DNA of 64,000 bases from Tridacna crocea (GCA_943736015.1 OX031069.1:38660728-38724727); one strand, 5' to 3'; positions 32,837-43,687 are shown, numbered from the stretch's first letter. Numbers and translations: made by a program. The notes: generated by a model not told the origin, from the letters alone.

Positions 32837-33028
32837 ACAACTTTCTGACAGAACATGGCTTCTATATCTGACACTGGTAGTGCTAAGAGTTTAAGGATGT
32901 AAACGATTTTTCGCAGTCTTCCTTTAATTATGTAATTTTGAATTCTGCACTTTTACGGGTTGAAAAACTGCAACTGTGTAAACAAAATATTTCCGTACTG
33001 GCTTTATAGGAGGGTGCAAAAACTTCAT

Positions 33029-33107
33029 CCGTCACTCTCTCTCTCTCTGTCTCTTTCTCCCCCCTGTCTCTAATTGCTCGTGCTGTTCATTTCCTGATTC
33101 TTGTCAT

Positions 33108-33140
<33 letters not shown>

Positions 33141-33310
33141 ATTGTTGTGCTTCTTCTCCTCCACCTTCTTTATCTTCACTTTTTTCTTATTTGTTTAATT
33201 CTAATTTTTCTTTTTCTGTAACGTCTTCCCCCTCCTTAACGATATCTATTCCATCCTTTTTTTTTCGTTTTTTATCTGTCTTTCATTTTTTTTCTTCTTC
33301 TACGATGAAA
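33029..33310 (+). repeat. long pyrimidine-rich tract with (CAT)n
   Basis: C/T dominate for about 280 bp. An (ATC)n run of about 11 units lies at 33109-33140, with TCTTCTCCTCCACC-type blocks after it. Confidence 0.85.
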
Positions 33311-33544
33311 AAAACATTAAGGTTTGGTAACCTGCAAACAACCATTTTAATCATCGCCTTGCAGTGTTGATTGTACCTTTTTTTAAGATTTCGCAATTTC
33401 TTGAGATATTTGTTTTGGGATAAAAAAAAATATCTAATTCAATCATTTCTCGCTCTAAGCTCACTTAAGGTTAAATTTCATCTCTAAAACGATTCATCAA
33501 AATTATTTGAATCATGCTGTATGAACAGAGAGCTTAATACATCT

Positions 33545-33683
33545 GTAAAAAGTATCAGCACATGCCAGTCTGCGCGGTCCGCGGAGGCTGACATGGGTCG
33601 ATATTTTTTCTTTACTATAATCATTTTTCTGCATGTTTAAAGACCATTTTACCCGATGATGCAGTCGTTGTTAGAATAAAACT
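33545..33683 (+). mobile_element. H3 hairpin element
   Basis: GTAAAAAGTATCAGCACATG and CCAGTCTGCGCGG pair with the right arm; the TTTTCTGC...GACCATTTTAC trailer is present. Confidence 0.7.
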
Positions 33684-33717
33684 GACTCTATGGATCAATC
33701 AATATGTAATATTTAGC

Positions 33718-33859
33718 ATCTGACATTAGTGGGCTTTTGAGATAAAATCTTATTAAACGAGTCTAGGGAAATGTTACTAAGCGAGCCTATGGCGAGCTTA
33801 CAACAATTTCCTTGACGAGTTTAATGAAAGTTTATCCCAAACGCCCAAGAATGTCAGAT
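33718..33859. repeat. 142-bp inverted repeat
   Basis: ATCTGACATTAGTGGGCTTT pairs with CGCCCAAGAATGTCAGAT; GAGATAAAATCTTATTAAAC pairs with TTTAATGAAAGTTTATCCC. Confidence 0.75.
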
Positions 33860-33862
33860 TCT

Positions 33863-34084
33863 TTTTATCACATAACGATATTTCACAACATATAGATCAG
33901 ATGATGCAAAAACATTTATAAATGCACCCGCGGTATTATTCATAAGACCCATTCACTTGTATGAAATATGTACACAATGACGTCAAAAATGACGTCACAC
34001 AACTTTTGATATCAAACGTGTACAAGATAAGAAAATTTGTAATGGGTATATTACACTGAAAACAAGGGAGGTTATGTGATAAAA
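33863..34084 (+). mobile_element. TIR element carrying two CRE-like sites
   Basis: TTTTATCACATAAC and GTTATGTGATAAAA are the inverted ends. Inside, two perfect TGACGTCA palindromes (33978-33985, 33990-33997) are 12 bp apart centre to centre. A related 190-bp block is at 35.4 kb. Confidence 0.75.
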
Positions 34085-34354
34085 CTTGTTTGGTATGATG
34101 CATCGTGGAGATGCAATGAGCCTCATTTTGCTATAGCATGACTTATTCTATTGAAGCAAACAAAAAGCTAACAGACGACGTTATTTATGATAACGGTCGT
34201 TGCATTATTTATAAATAGGATAGGTTTCAGATGGAGAGTCCAATCCTAGATGCATTTGGTTACAGTGGAAAAGAATAGGAATCGATATGAACTCTAAACT
34301 CCATTTAAACCCCTGACGACCTAAGTATGCATATCGGTCTGTATTCAAACGAAC

Positions 34355-35085
34355 AATTGGAAATTACTTTCTGGAAACATTATGAGAAAAGGAGAAAATG
34401 CTGGAAACCAGCATTTTCTCCTTTTCCCATAATGTTTTCAACCCATTCTGAATGAAATTAGAAAATGATTTAAAGCGTATTTAACTTATTGCATACAGTG
34501 CTTTTGCAAAATCGAGGAGTCGCGGGTAATTTTTAGTTGTCTTGCGAAGGTTTCCAGTCTGAAAATAAAAACAATGTTTGCAGCATGTTCTCCTTTTCCC
34601 ATGATGTTTTCAATCAATTCTGGATGAACTTTTATGATTTTAGGCGTATAAAATTACCTTATTTTATTGATAGCTTGCAATATCGAGGAGCCGGACGATT
34701 TTTGTCTTCTTGTAAATGATTCCCGTCCAAATATGGAAAAAATGTGAAAAAAAAAGTAGAAAATACTCTGCTTACTAGCACTTTTACCTTTTTGCATATA
34801 CCTTTCTACTTTCGTTTTATAAAAAATAAGCCATAAATAACGAATTGCATTCAAATGCTTGCAGGATAGAGAGCTGAACAGTTTTTAGTAAACAAAAGGA
34901 TTCGAAACTGAAAAAGAAATATCGTTCTGCGAAAAGGAGTAATCACTGGAAACCTGCTTTATTCTCTTTTTCTCACAATAGTTTAGCTTTTCTCGGTCAA
35001 TTATTTTAGTCAGATTTAATTTATTGTCTGCAACTGCATGCAGTATCGATGAGTTTACAATTTTGTCGTCTGATAAAGAATTTTA
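34355..35085 (+). repeat. tandem array of H1-derived hairpin units, about 178 bp each
   Basis: Four units, each with a worn H1 stem (best: GGAGAAAATGCTGGAAACCA at about 34390). A shared marker follows in each: AAATCGAGGAGTCG, ATATCGAGGAGCCG, GGATAGAGAGCTGA and GTATCGATGAGTTT, near 34509, 34681, 34866 and 35043. The array ends GTCGTCTGATAAAG like an H1 A arm. Confidence 0.7.
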
Positions 35086-35339
35086 CGCGGTGTAATTCAG
35101 AGAAATAACCCTCCCCTACAAAATGACTTCTGGGGTCATTTCTCTACGTAGTCATTTCACTGCGTAGAGGAATGACCGGGGTCATTATTCTACGTAGAGA
35201 AATGAGCCTCTAGAGGAATGACCTTGGTCACCAGGTCATTCCTCTACGTAGAGGAATGACCCATTGGTCATTCCTCTACGAAGAGAGACGACCCATGGGT
35301 CATTTTGTAGGGGAGGGCCATTTCTCTGTATTAAAGCGG
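35086..35339. mobile_element. FB1 fold-back element
   Basis: GCGGTGTAATTCAGAGAAAT left and ATTTCTCTGTATTAAAGCGG right, with CTCTACGTAGAG units inside. It starts where the H1-derived array stops. Confidence 0.85.
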
Positions 35340-35384
35340 AATAAGATGACAGTGCATTTATTTCGGAATCCGTTAGGGTCGTCG

Positions 35385-35582
35385 CCTAGATCTATGAATA
35401 ATTGCATAAAAACATTCATAAATGCACTCGCGGTATTTTACATGAAACCCATTCACTTGTATGAAATGCGTACAAAATAACGTCAAAAATGACGTCACAC
35501 AAATGCGATATCAAACGTGTGTAAGATAAAATTCGTAATGGGTATATTACACTGAAAACAGTGAGGTTATGCGATAAAAGCA
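35385..35582 (+). repeat. second copy of the CRE-bearing repeat
   Basis: TTCATAAATGCACTCGCGGT through AGTGAGGTTATGCGATAAAA matches 33.9-34.1 kb. The second site TGACGTCA (35490-35497) is intact; the first has become TAACGTCA. The left inverted end is lost. Confidence 0.75.
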
Positions 35583-35590
35583 GTTTTGCA

Positions 35591-36130
35591 GGCCATTGCC
35601 TATGAATTCCTAGATTTTAAACGCGATGCTCGATAGTACGGTGGTGATAATGCGATAGTATGATGGTGATTACGCGATAGAGTACTGTAATGGCGCTAGT
35701 CTAAGAATTTGTTGAGTTTATACGCGATGCTCGATAGTTTCATGGTAATCATTTGAAATCATGATAAAACGATCGGGATAACTCGATAGTAATTATGATG
35801 ATGATAGTGCGATATAACTTCGCATTTCGTACTATCGCTTTATCATCATCGTACAGTCACGTTACTATCGTCGCACTATCGCGTTGTCACCATTGTACTA
35901 TCGTATTACAACCTTCGTACTATCGCATTTTCGCCATCATACTTTCGAGCATCGTGTTTAAAATCAACAAATTCATAGGCGATGGCCCTAAAAGTGTTCT
36001 ATCATCATTGTACTATCGCGTTATTACTATCATGCTATCATTATTGTACTATCGCGTTATCACCATTTTACTTTGCGTTATCACCATCGTACATCGCGTT
36101 TAAAATCAACAAATTCACATGCGATGGGCC
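35591..36130. repeat. fold-back built of ACTATCGCGTTATCACC-type units
   Basis: The left side reads GCGATAGTATGATGGTGATT units; the right side reads the complement, CACCATTGTACTATCG. Outer arms GGCCATTGCCTATGAATT and AAATTCACATGCGATGGGCC pair, and a duplicate of the right arm end is at about 35955-35990. Confidence 0.85.
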
Positions 36131-36134
36131 TAAC

Positions 36135-36685
36135 GGTGTGCTGTAATTTACACACCGAGCCCTTTTGTATCTTATTTGATGCCTTTTTCAACATTTAGTT
36201 ATATTGCAGCAACCTGTGCACCCTTCCTGAAGTTTGTTTCACCAGTATTTTACACACTTTTCCTTCCAAGCCACGGCTCCATTTCCATACAACCATTGTC
36301 GAAGAAAGCTTCAACGATGAGAGAGGAATAAATCCGGTCGCAATCACTGGCATCAGTTCCCAAATAGTTGTTCGAGTTGGAGATTAAAACAAGGCCCTTT
36401 ACGTATTACCGACAGGGTTATGGAGCCGTCAGCCATTTGCAAGGGAAGCTCTATGTATGCGTGTAAGCGTGCGCAGCTACTTTATTACTTTATTGACTTG
36501 CACTGTCATCAGAATAACTCCATCAGATATGCAAATTAGCCATCTGTCTAACCTGTGTTTTGTATTACATAGTTTCGAATTTCTTGGAAACATGTGTTTC
36601 TTAATTAACAATTGTACAGATAGCTTCAATTTATACAGGCGGTTAAAAAAATACCGTTTTCCTTATTCTAGATGTGAAAAGATGG
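36135..36685. other. no gene recognised
   Basis: A plus-strand frame of 82 codons (36457-36705) runs into an H3 hairpin and has no known motif. Confidence 0.4.
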
Positions 36686-36694
36686 ATAAATGTA

Positions 36695-36775
36695 TTTGCA
36701 AATAGTATCGACCCAGGTCAGCCTGCGTGGTCCCTGCAAGCAGACCTGAATTGATACTGCCTGCTATTGGTAAAC
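36695..36775. mobile_element. H3 hairpin
   Basis: GCAAATAGTATCGACCCAGG, core CAGCCTGCGTGG, and partner GCAGACCTGAATTGATACTG with several mismatches. Confidence 0.65.
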
Positions 36776-36997
36776 ATTTTGCAAGTCAAGGAATTATTTA
36801 AACCGTCTTGATTTAACCAGTTTTATAGGGACAGTCCTATACTACTTTACGAATATGCACTTGTTAAACCGCTTTTAAAAAGGTTAACACTCATGCTTAA
36901 GCTTGTATAATAATGTTCTTAGTATTTTCCACCAAATGTTTTTCCTCGTTCCTTTATCATGTATAGTGCTGGATGGATAAGGTGTAGTCTTTCAGTC

Positions 36998-37101
36998 ATG
37001 GCTGTTAGCTTGATTGAAAGAACCGAACTTATTTGTTCGGCACTCTATATACAATGTCTGCATGTTCGACACTTTTCCATCGGCATTTTTCTATCCCTTA
37101 G
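36998..37101 (+). CDS. candidate first coding exon, product unknown
   Basis: From ATG at 36998 the frame stays open for 104 bases (MAVSLIERTEL, then ICSALYIQCLHVRHF, then SIGIFLSL). It ends at a consensus donor CTTAG|GTAAGTATA. The middle is hydrophobic, compatible with a signal or membrane segment. No upstream promoter element was recognised. It leaves a 2-base overhang, which does not suit the 40.1-kb exon as direct partner. Confidence 0.2.
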
Positions 37102-37429
37102 GTAAGTATATGTTTGGTTATGTCGGGTAAACCTTATTACATGTGACACGTATGTAAGGCTTTGTTGAGAGAACTATGTGCAAGTATGTCACTTTTACCG
37201 TCATGCTAGCCTTGTATCTTGTGATATTTTATCGTTATTTTTGTGTATTTTCACTTGACTACACGTATGTACAAATATGTACATGTTTTAAAAAAAAATG
37301 TAATGTTCTGTTTTCCTAGAGCGCCGCTGTATTATAAAGAGCGGTTAAAAACTAATTGTAGAACGAGATGCTATTGCAGTGTTTTTATCTGACGATCGGT
37401 TTGCTGTCGTTTCGAAAGGTCTTATTCAT

Positions 37430-37620
37430 CTCTCAAAGCTGATGATTGCTTCCACGATGGCTATGTGGGAAAGCAGCCAGTGGTTTGGGTAAAATGTTGT
37501 GAAAAATGCTTGTAAAAGAACCTCCATACAGTATCGGTAGATCCACGGGTCGACACGATATAACTGAAAAAAAAAAAAAAAAATGTTGAAAACGGTGTTA
37601 AATAGCAAACAAAGAGAGAA
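37430..37620 (+). mobile_element. SINE type B, 3' part
   Basis: GGCTATGTGGGAAAGCAGCC, ACACGATATAACTGAAAA and an 18-base A run, then TTGAAAACGGTGTTAAAT. Confidence 0.7.
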
Positions 37621-37859
37621 ATCATTTGCTACCAAACTAATTTAAGGCAATATCTTTGAAAAAGTGGCTTCATATATCTGCAAAAAATACCGATCCAGGT
37701 CATGTATCTGGAGGGTCGGAGTATAGTTGTTTTCAAAATCTTGTGCCACCGATGGCCCCAAGCGATACACCACCGATCGTCGTGACTAGAATTGCAAATA
37801 GTCAGTTGACACTTCATACGAAACGACCTTTGTGTTAAGACGCACGGAAGGACAGCATT

Positions 37860-37990
37860 TGACAACATTGTGAGAAAAAAGTAGGAAATACTGCTTTGTC
37901 AGCATTTTCTCCTATTCCCACAAAGTTTTAATCAAATCCTTACAAAGACATATCCAATTATCCACTATTTGCTTGTCCTATGCAGGTGCA
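37860..37990 (-). repeat. H1 hairpin, decayed
   Basis: CAACATTGTGAGAAAAAAG, GTCAGCATTTTCTCCTATTC; the arms are not recognisable further out. Confidence 0.5.
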
Positions 37991-38636
37991 TGAAATGGGG
38001 ACAAAAAAAATCCATGGGGGAAAGAAGTCATCATGGAAAGAGTGTTAAACGGCATGAAACGTCGCATTGATATTTACGAGGGAGAGGATGCACATCATTA
38101 TTTAGTAGTTAGTCATTTTTTGGTGTGCAAAAATTATTGACTAATGTATTAGCAACTAATGTTGATAATAGAATAATGATGCAGTACATGCACACGTGGT
38201 TTGTCAAACAACTGCCCTGATTGGAATCAAAATTAAAAGAAAAAATAAAATGCGGTAGACATTTTCGGATCATACTTTGGATTGGATCAAATATCTACTA
38301 AGCGAACCTGAATGCTTTTTTGAGGTCGGCGTAGATCAAAATTGGTTTGCACAGAATTTGCTGTCTGACAAAGGATTAAGACTGTCTGTTACAATGTGAT
38401 TTTTGCCTGTAAAAAGAACTTTTAAATGAAAAAGAAATATAGCCACGACAAATTTGTCAACGGCATCAAATTTGATTTGTCATCCGCAGTGCTTTCGAGT
38501 TATGTCTGAAATTTTGTAGTCTGATATAGAGGGAATATTCTTTTAGTTTTAGTTGAAATGTGGGTTGATAGATGCGACTAGCTTCATTGTCGCTTCTAAC
38601 CGATGGACATGGACGACACCATGTCCATGTCCATGT

Positions 38637-38854
38637 ACCCTTATCCTGCTTAATAAAATAAATATTTTTTTCAAACTAATAGTGAAAACCCTGATATTAT
38701 TTCAAACTTAAACTTTTTTTTGAGAAAAATATCTCCTAAGCGGACAGTGGCGGACAGTGTAGATCTAAGATCAGACTGCACGTTCTGTGCAGTCTGATCT
38801 TGGATCTATACTGTCCGCAAAAGGTCAGTTAGTCGCGCTTAGCAGCTAAAGGGT
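38637..38854 (+). mobile_element. H2 MITE, complete
   Basis: ACCCTTATCCTGCTTAATAA and TTAGCAGCTAAAGGGT are inverted ends. The outer left stem has a 10-bp duplication (GCGGACAGTG twice). The stem is otherwise near perfect. Confidence 0.85.
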
Positions 38855-39190
38855 AATGATCATGTGACTGACAGTGCTTCAAAATCTTCTTTTGATACAC
38901 ATAAAGTTACATTTAGATACGAAATAGGCCGAGTGGTGACGCGTGTTTCAAAACGGCATCGGACCTTTTGGTGTAAAGGGGGCATAAAGCGTTGATTACA
39001 ATCGCCCAACAGTGAATGTACTTTATATTAGATCACATTACTGGAATTGCTTTGAAATTGATATGCGACTCTCTTTATCATTTAATTGCATGACGGATCA
39101 GTCGTGTCAATAAAACATGCAAGCATGCTATTCAATTCGCTAATATCCATGAATTATAAATAATTCGTACAACTGTTTTCAATAATTATT
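38855..39190. other. no gene recognised
   Basis: No repeat or coding signal could be supported. Confidence 0.35.
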
Positions 39191-39219
39191 CTGATGTGTT
39201 TACCTTTTTATCAATACGC

Positions 39220-39500
39220 GGAGCCTGGGAGTTTATGCCGTTCCGAGCACGATTGAAATCCTGGGTTGCAGGTTTGCTTCCCCGCTTTTTCATTTTTTCC
39301 TGGGATGAATATAAGTCAATGGGATCCATTCCTTCTTCATCACTGAACATTGTTTCGACGACGTTTTCGTGTGAAAAAAAAAAGACGACGGTGGACTGGA
39401 AAGATTGGTGTGGTAGTATATGTGATCCAAGGAGACATGGGAAATACCATTGATCGATGCGTTATAAGCGATATAATTTTGAAAAAGGCATAAAACTCCA
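39220..39500 (+). mobile_element. SINE type B, head decayed
   Basis: GAGCCTGGGAGTTTATGCCG to GGTTTGCTTCCCCGC is a worn tRNA-like head; TAAGCGATATAATTTTGAAA then GGCATAAAACTCCATACAG is the tail. Confidence 0.5.
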
Positions 39501-39555
39501 TACAGTCAAATTAAAAACTCTTCCCGTCAACGCTTTTTCTCTAGATAGTCATTAT

Positions 39556-39590
39556 ACTATACTACTCAAAATTTGCTAGGGATCACAATA
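39556..39590 (+). repeat. solo end of the 18.4-kb TA-type MITE
   Basis: ATACTACTCAAAATTTGCTA then GGGATCAC; the other end was not found nearby. Confidence 0.6.
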
Positions 39591-40089
39591 CTAGAGTCAA
39601 GTGATACGTATTTGTGACATGCACAAGATGTGGTCTTGGCACATTTGTGAAATAAGCCATCTGAGGAAATGAATATTGTTTTAGTAAAACTGAATTCATT
39701 TTTGTTTTGTGTAACATATACCCATATTAAAACATCCAAATGATGCCTAATAAAGTATGAGTATTATATTTGAACCCCGCCGGGCAGCTGATCGTACATT
39801 GAACCTTTTGATAGTACTTCAAGAAAAGTTGAATTAATTCCGCTTGAATAGTGCTGAATACTCGTATGAATATGTAAACAAGAAGTTGAATAATTTCTTT
39901 ATCAGGATGCATAATCAGAACATGGTTACAGGAAGCAAAATTGCTGGTGCGGCTTTCCTATGCAAAAAGCGCATGGTTCACGTTCCAAATTGTAGTAAAC
40001 GTGTTACCCCTAAAAGAAGTTACGCCTGATAAGTTTCTGTTTGTCAGAATTAACATACCAGCCTGTTTTATGATATTTGTTTATCGCAG

Positions 40090-40146
40090 CTAACTGATTT
40101 TGGACCTACAGTGACAGCAGCTTCCGATTTGCGAGAGTGTATGTTG
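40090..40146 (+). CDS. candidate internal exon, product unknown
   Basis: The acceptor TGATATTTGTTTATCGCAG precedes 57 bases open in one frame only, reading LTDFGPTVTAASDLRECML. The donor TTG|GTGAGTC matches consensus. Length is a multiple of three and both borders are phase 0. I do not recognise the peptide. Chance matches to splice consensus are expected in 64 kb, so this needs transcript support. Confidence 0.33.
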
Positions 40147-40460
40147 GTGAGTCTTTATGCTGCATGTCCTTTCAAAGACGAACTCAATTTTAGAGACAAC
40201 AGTCAGTTGTCGTCTGAAAATGCTTTCAAGATGGACAAGTTAAAAAGAAAACATGAACCTATTTCAGCATGATCTTACATAATGACACATGCTATCGATC
40301 ACTTGACGTTCCCACAAATACTTGCAAAATTCTGGCAGGGCAGGGCAGGACAGAATGGAATAGAATTGAAGAGAGTGGAATGATTGTTGGTTGTCGTTAA
40401 ACTGATGTAATGTTTAAGATCGTGTAATTGACCTTTTGTAAACGCGAATTTGGCAGCTTT

Positions 40461-40482
40461 CCCCCCCCCCCCCCACCCCCCG
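40461..40482 (+). repeat. poly-C tract
   Basis: Fourteen C, one A, five C; G-quadruplex capable on the minus strand. Confidence 0.9.
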
Positions 40483-40499
40483 TAGTAACAGGGTATATC

Positions 40500-41195
40500 A
40501 GTTGTCAAACCTGACAAGCTAACCAGAAAATGGCGTCGAATACAATGAGAAAGAGCGTTTATTTCAGTTTTATTCTAGCTGATATTTCGCTCTAGGTTAA
40601 TTAAAACATTTTTTCCCCGAACTTTCTTATCAGTTCGAAAAGTGTTGGCTATTTTGATAATTAAATAGACACGATCAAATTATCGCTTGTCTAAAACAAA
40701 TTGTGTCAGACTTTTTTGTTTACATGATGCCCAATGCTGCGTTTTCATTGGCCGATAAGACGTTGGAACACCTGTCAGTCAAAATCGGCAGGAAAAGATT
40801 TAATCGCGATCTCTTAATGCAGGCTGGATAAGATATAGTTACGGAATACCGCCGACTTGTGACGAGTTCCATCGCAATGGCAATTACCTATTCGTGACAA
40901 TAGATTAAACGAAACTGAATTGTTTTGACAAAATAAACATTGTTTCATATGATAACAAAAGGTAAATAAATTAACAGCCGCTATCGATTACATTCAAACA
41001 AAGCTGGACTAAACATGAAAGCTTGATATGCCATTCTGAAAACTTTTTGTACAATAATCTATAATACCAATGTACAGGTATTGTATTTCCATGTGGAGGG
41101 CCTTATTGACATTAGAAATAAAACAATGGATAATAGTTTATCTAAACTTGCCAACAGTAACATGTTGTTAAACTGTACCGCCGGTGAAAAGTTCA
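40500..41195. other. no gene recognised
   Basis: A strong acceptor-like CCGAACTTTCTTATCAG near 40635 is not followed by a plausible exon. Confidence 0.4.
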
Positions 41196-41196
41196 A

Positions 41197-41417
41197 TTAA
41201 TACTTTCCCTTGCTAAAATAGCTAACATAGTTTAACAAAACTTTCAAACCGATCGTAAAACCTAAAACCCGAATGATGTTATTTAAATAATACTTTTTGG
41301 AGATAAATATTTCCGAAACGGTCAGTGTAGATCTAAGATGGGACTGCACGTTCTGTGCAGTCTGATTTTGATCTACACTGTCCGCAAAAGGTCAGTCAGT
41401 CGCTTTTAGGAGCTTAA
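41197..41417 (+). mobile_element. H2 MITE
   Basis: TTAATACTTTCCCTTGCTAA left, hairpin 41325-41385, GGAGCTTAA right. The right TTAA is also the left target of the adjoining H1. Confidence 0.8.
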
Positions 41418-41650
41418 CTCATTACCAAACGACAATACTTTAGGCTTGGCCAAATCGAAAGCATTTGCAGACGACAAAATAAATGTGACTGAAAATTTGA
41501 AATTTGTTTTGTGAATGATAGAAAACATTGTGGGGAAAGGAGAAAATGTTGGTTACCAGAATCTTCTCCTTTTGCCACAGTGTTTTCTAAAGTTTTTTTT
41601 TTTCAGGGTCGACAAAAGTAATAATTGTGTGGTCATGGAAGAGGGTGAAC
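41414..41650 (+). mobile_element. H1 MITE, worn
   Basis: TTAACTCATTACCAAACGAC start; palindrome with unpaired changes (GTTGGTTACCAGAATC); poly-T expansion in the B arm. Confidence 0.82.
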
Positions 41651-41729
41651 CGGCCATATGTTACTAGGGTACTATGACCCTGCACCACAGAAACCTGTCT
41701 GAAGGACCCATATGCGACGGAATTATATA

Positions 41730-41910
41730 AAAAAAAAACATCGAAGGAAAAGGAGACAATGCTGATAAATATCAGTATCTCGTTTTCCCGCTTTGTTTTC
41801 TACCTTGTGAAAGACAAATACCATTAATATTTGAGTTAAATTTCAAGATTTTTTTTTTTATTTAATAGCGGGTTAATCAACGGATTTTGTACCTCTGTAA
41901 ATGCTTTATT
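41730..41910 (-). repeat. H1 MITE, heavily decayed
   Basis: AAACATCGAAGGAAAAGGAG, GCTGATAAATATCAG centre, then CTTGTGAAAGACAAATACC. Confidence 0.5.
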
Positions 41911-42439
41911 ACTAAGTAAAAGTCCTTCTTAATACGTTGACTGCATCAAAAGGTGAATTCGACTGGGAACAAAGCTGTGTATGAAAAGCTTTGTATACCA
42001 GTGATTACAGTAATTACTTGAAAATAAAACCTGATAGGGTCTGTTATAACGATCAGTCAACTGCATTGCTTTTCGGTCTTCCTATTCAATTGAGGAAGGT
42101 AGGGTGAAACCCAGAAGGTTTGGCCAGTATCGAAAAGGGGGAAATTAGATGATTTAAAAATGGCATCAGTGATCGTGCAAAGAACATGACTAATTATACG
42201 TGTATGAAAAACTGTAATGGCGTATGACCATAGTATCTTAGTGTGGCGTACAGAGAACGTCGTGTCATTATATCTAAATACTGAAAATGTGATGATTTGA
42301 AGAGTTGAGTCCATTTTTAAAATTACTGCAAATATGACAAGGCGAAAATTTAACCTCAAGTAAAAATCTGTAATGACATTTTTCATTCGTGTTTTTAAGT
42401 ACACCCCCCATTCGGAATACGTATGAACCGTTTTCTGTG

Positions 42440-42615
42440 AAAAGGCGGATAAACATCTGCGAAAAGTATCGACCCAGGTCGGCCTGCGCATTCTGCGTAG
42501 GCGGACCTGGGCCAAAATTTTTCACAATTGGTCAGTCTTCTGTTCGTCAAAGGACCAATCTACCTCATGATGAAGTCGTCATTGATAAAAATAGCTCCTA
42601 TGGATACATAATTAT
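42440..42615 (+). mobile_element. H3 hairpin element
   Basis: GCGAAAAGTATCGACCCAGG with CCTGGGCCAAAATTTTTCAC around a core GCCTGCGCATTCTGCGTAGG. A 152-codon minus-strand frame crossing it (42057-42515) is not credible as a protein. Confidence 0.7.
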
Positions 42616-42904
42616 GTGATGATTTGATCTAGTACCGTGTATAACAGAGATGTATTAAGCCTTTTTTTCCAGATTACGGTTCACTTGTATTGTACATGTG
42701 ACGTTGCGCAAAGAGTGAACTCTTTTAAAAAGAGATTAGGAATCGACTACTTACAATAGCATCGTATTCAGCATAAACCTTCAATTCTATATTGCAAATG
42801 TAAAGACTGGACCCGTTGTTAAAGTTTTGTCACATTGCAGATGTGTTGAGGCAAAACAGGAGGTCATATAAGGCATATAAAAATATTTACTTTCTCTATT
42901 TCAG

Positions 42905-42972
42905 GGAAGTTGTTTTTGCAAGAAACGGAACAGTTCCTAGAACACACATTGAGTGAAACCCAAGACAGCACA
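42905..42972 (+). CDS. candidate internal exon, product unknown
   Basis: TTTACTTTCTCTATTTCAG is a textbook acceptor and ACA|GTGAGTG a textbook donor. Only the third frame is open: KLFLQETEQFL then EHTLSETQDST, polar and helix-prone. Used from 42905 it needs a 1-base carry from the previous exon. Used from the next AG (42910) it is phase 0 and would join the 40.1-kb exon in frame. It ends phase 0. Confidence 0.35.
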
Positions 42973-43228
42973 GTGAGTGTCAAAATTTTAGTTTACCCCT
43001 ACAATTTTATTATATACTTTCCTGAAATAAACTAATGCACAAACACCTTGGTCCTAAGTGGTTAATGTAGAAGCCCACCAGCGACCGTATGTCATCTACG
43101 GGGATGAGAGAGGAAAAATAGATCGCTATTTTAATTAATACCAAAAATATTAATATTTTGATTGAGTCTGACTATGTGTTCGAGCATAGTGTCCCAAGTT
43201 CAGTCGCTGGAAAAAAAAAATGAAATGT

Positions 43229-43412
43229 GTAGTGCACTGGTCTATCCCACAGATAGATGTAAATGTATAAGCATGTGTATGTCCAAGGGAACACTTATAC
43301 TACTTGGCTATAGAGCTAGCTTTTGTAGCGACGTGGTAGAGCGTTCGCCTTGGGGCCTGGAGGTCCAGAGTTCAAATTTCGCCGGGGACGGCTATTTGTG
43401 AGAACTGTTACA
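43229..43412 (+). mobile_element. SINE type C, copy 1
   Basis: The 5' part GTAGTGCACTGGTCTATCCC is followed by a tRNA-like part: GACGTGGTAGAGCGTTCGCC, then GAGTTCAAATTTC as B box. It ends GTGAGAACTGTTAC. The 5' part is the arm of the palindrome at 13.5 kb. Confidence 0.7.
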
Positions 43413-43504
43413 TTGGCGCCAAAGGTAAAAACCCACTTGGTTGAGAGACAGAGTAACATTAAATGAAGGATTCGTAGACGAATCTTCATGTGGCGGGGGA
43501 AGAT

Positions 43505-43687
43505 GTAGTACACTGGCCTATCCCACCTATAGATGTAAAAAGTATAGCGTGTGTTGGTATAAGGGAACACTTATACTGCCTTGCTATAGAGCTAGTTTTG
43601 TAGGGACGTAGTAGAGCGTTCGCCTTGGGGCCTGGAGGTCCAGGGTTCAAATCTCGCCAGGGATGACTATTGCGAGAACTGTTACAA
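43505..43687 (+). mobile_element. SINE type C, copy 2
   Basis: Starts 276 bp after copy 1 with the same order of parts; B box GGGTTCAAATCTC is closer to consensus. Same orientation and spacing suggest a tandem duplication. Confidence 0.7.

Noticed and set aside
42057..42515. Longest open frame in the window, 152 codons on the minus strand
   Set aside because: Its start lies in an H3 hairpin, it has no recognisable domain, and the region shows no splice or promoter context.
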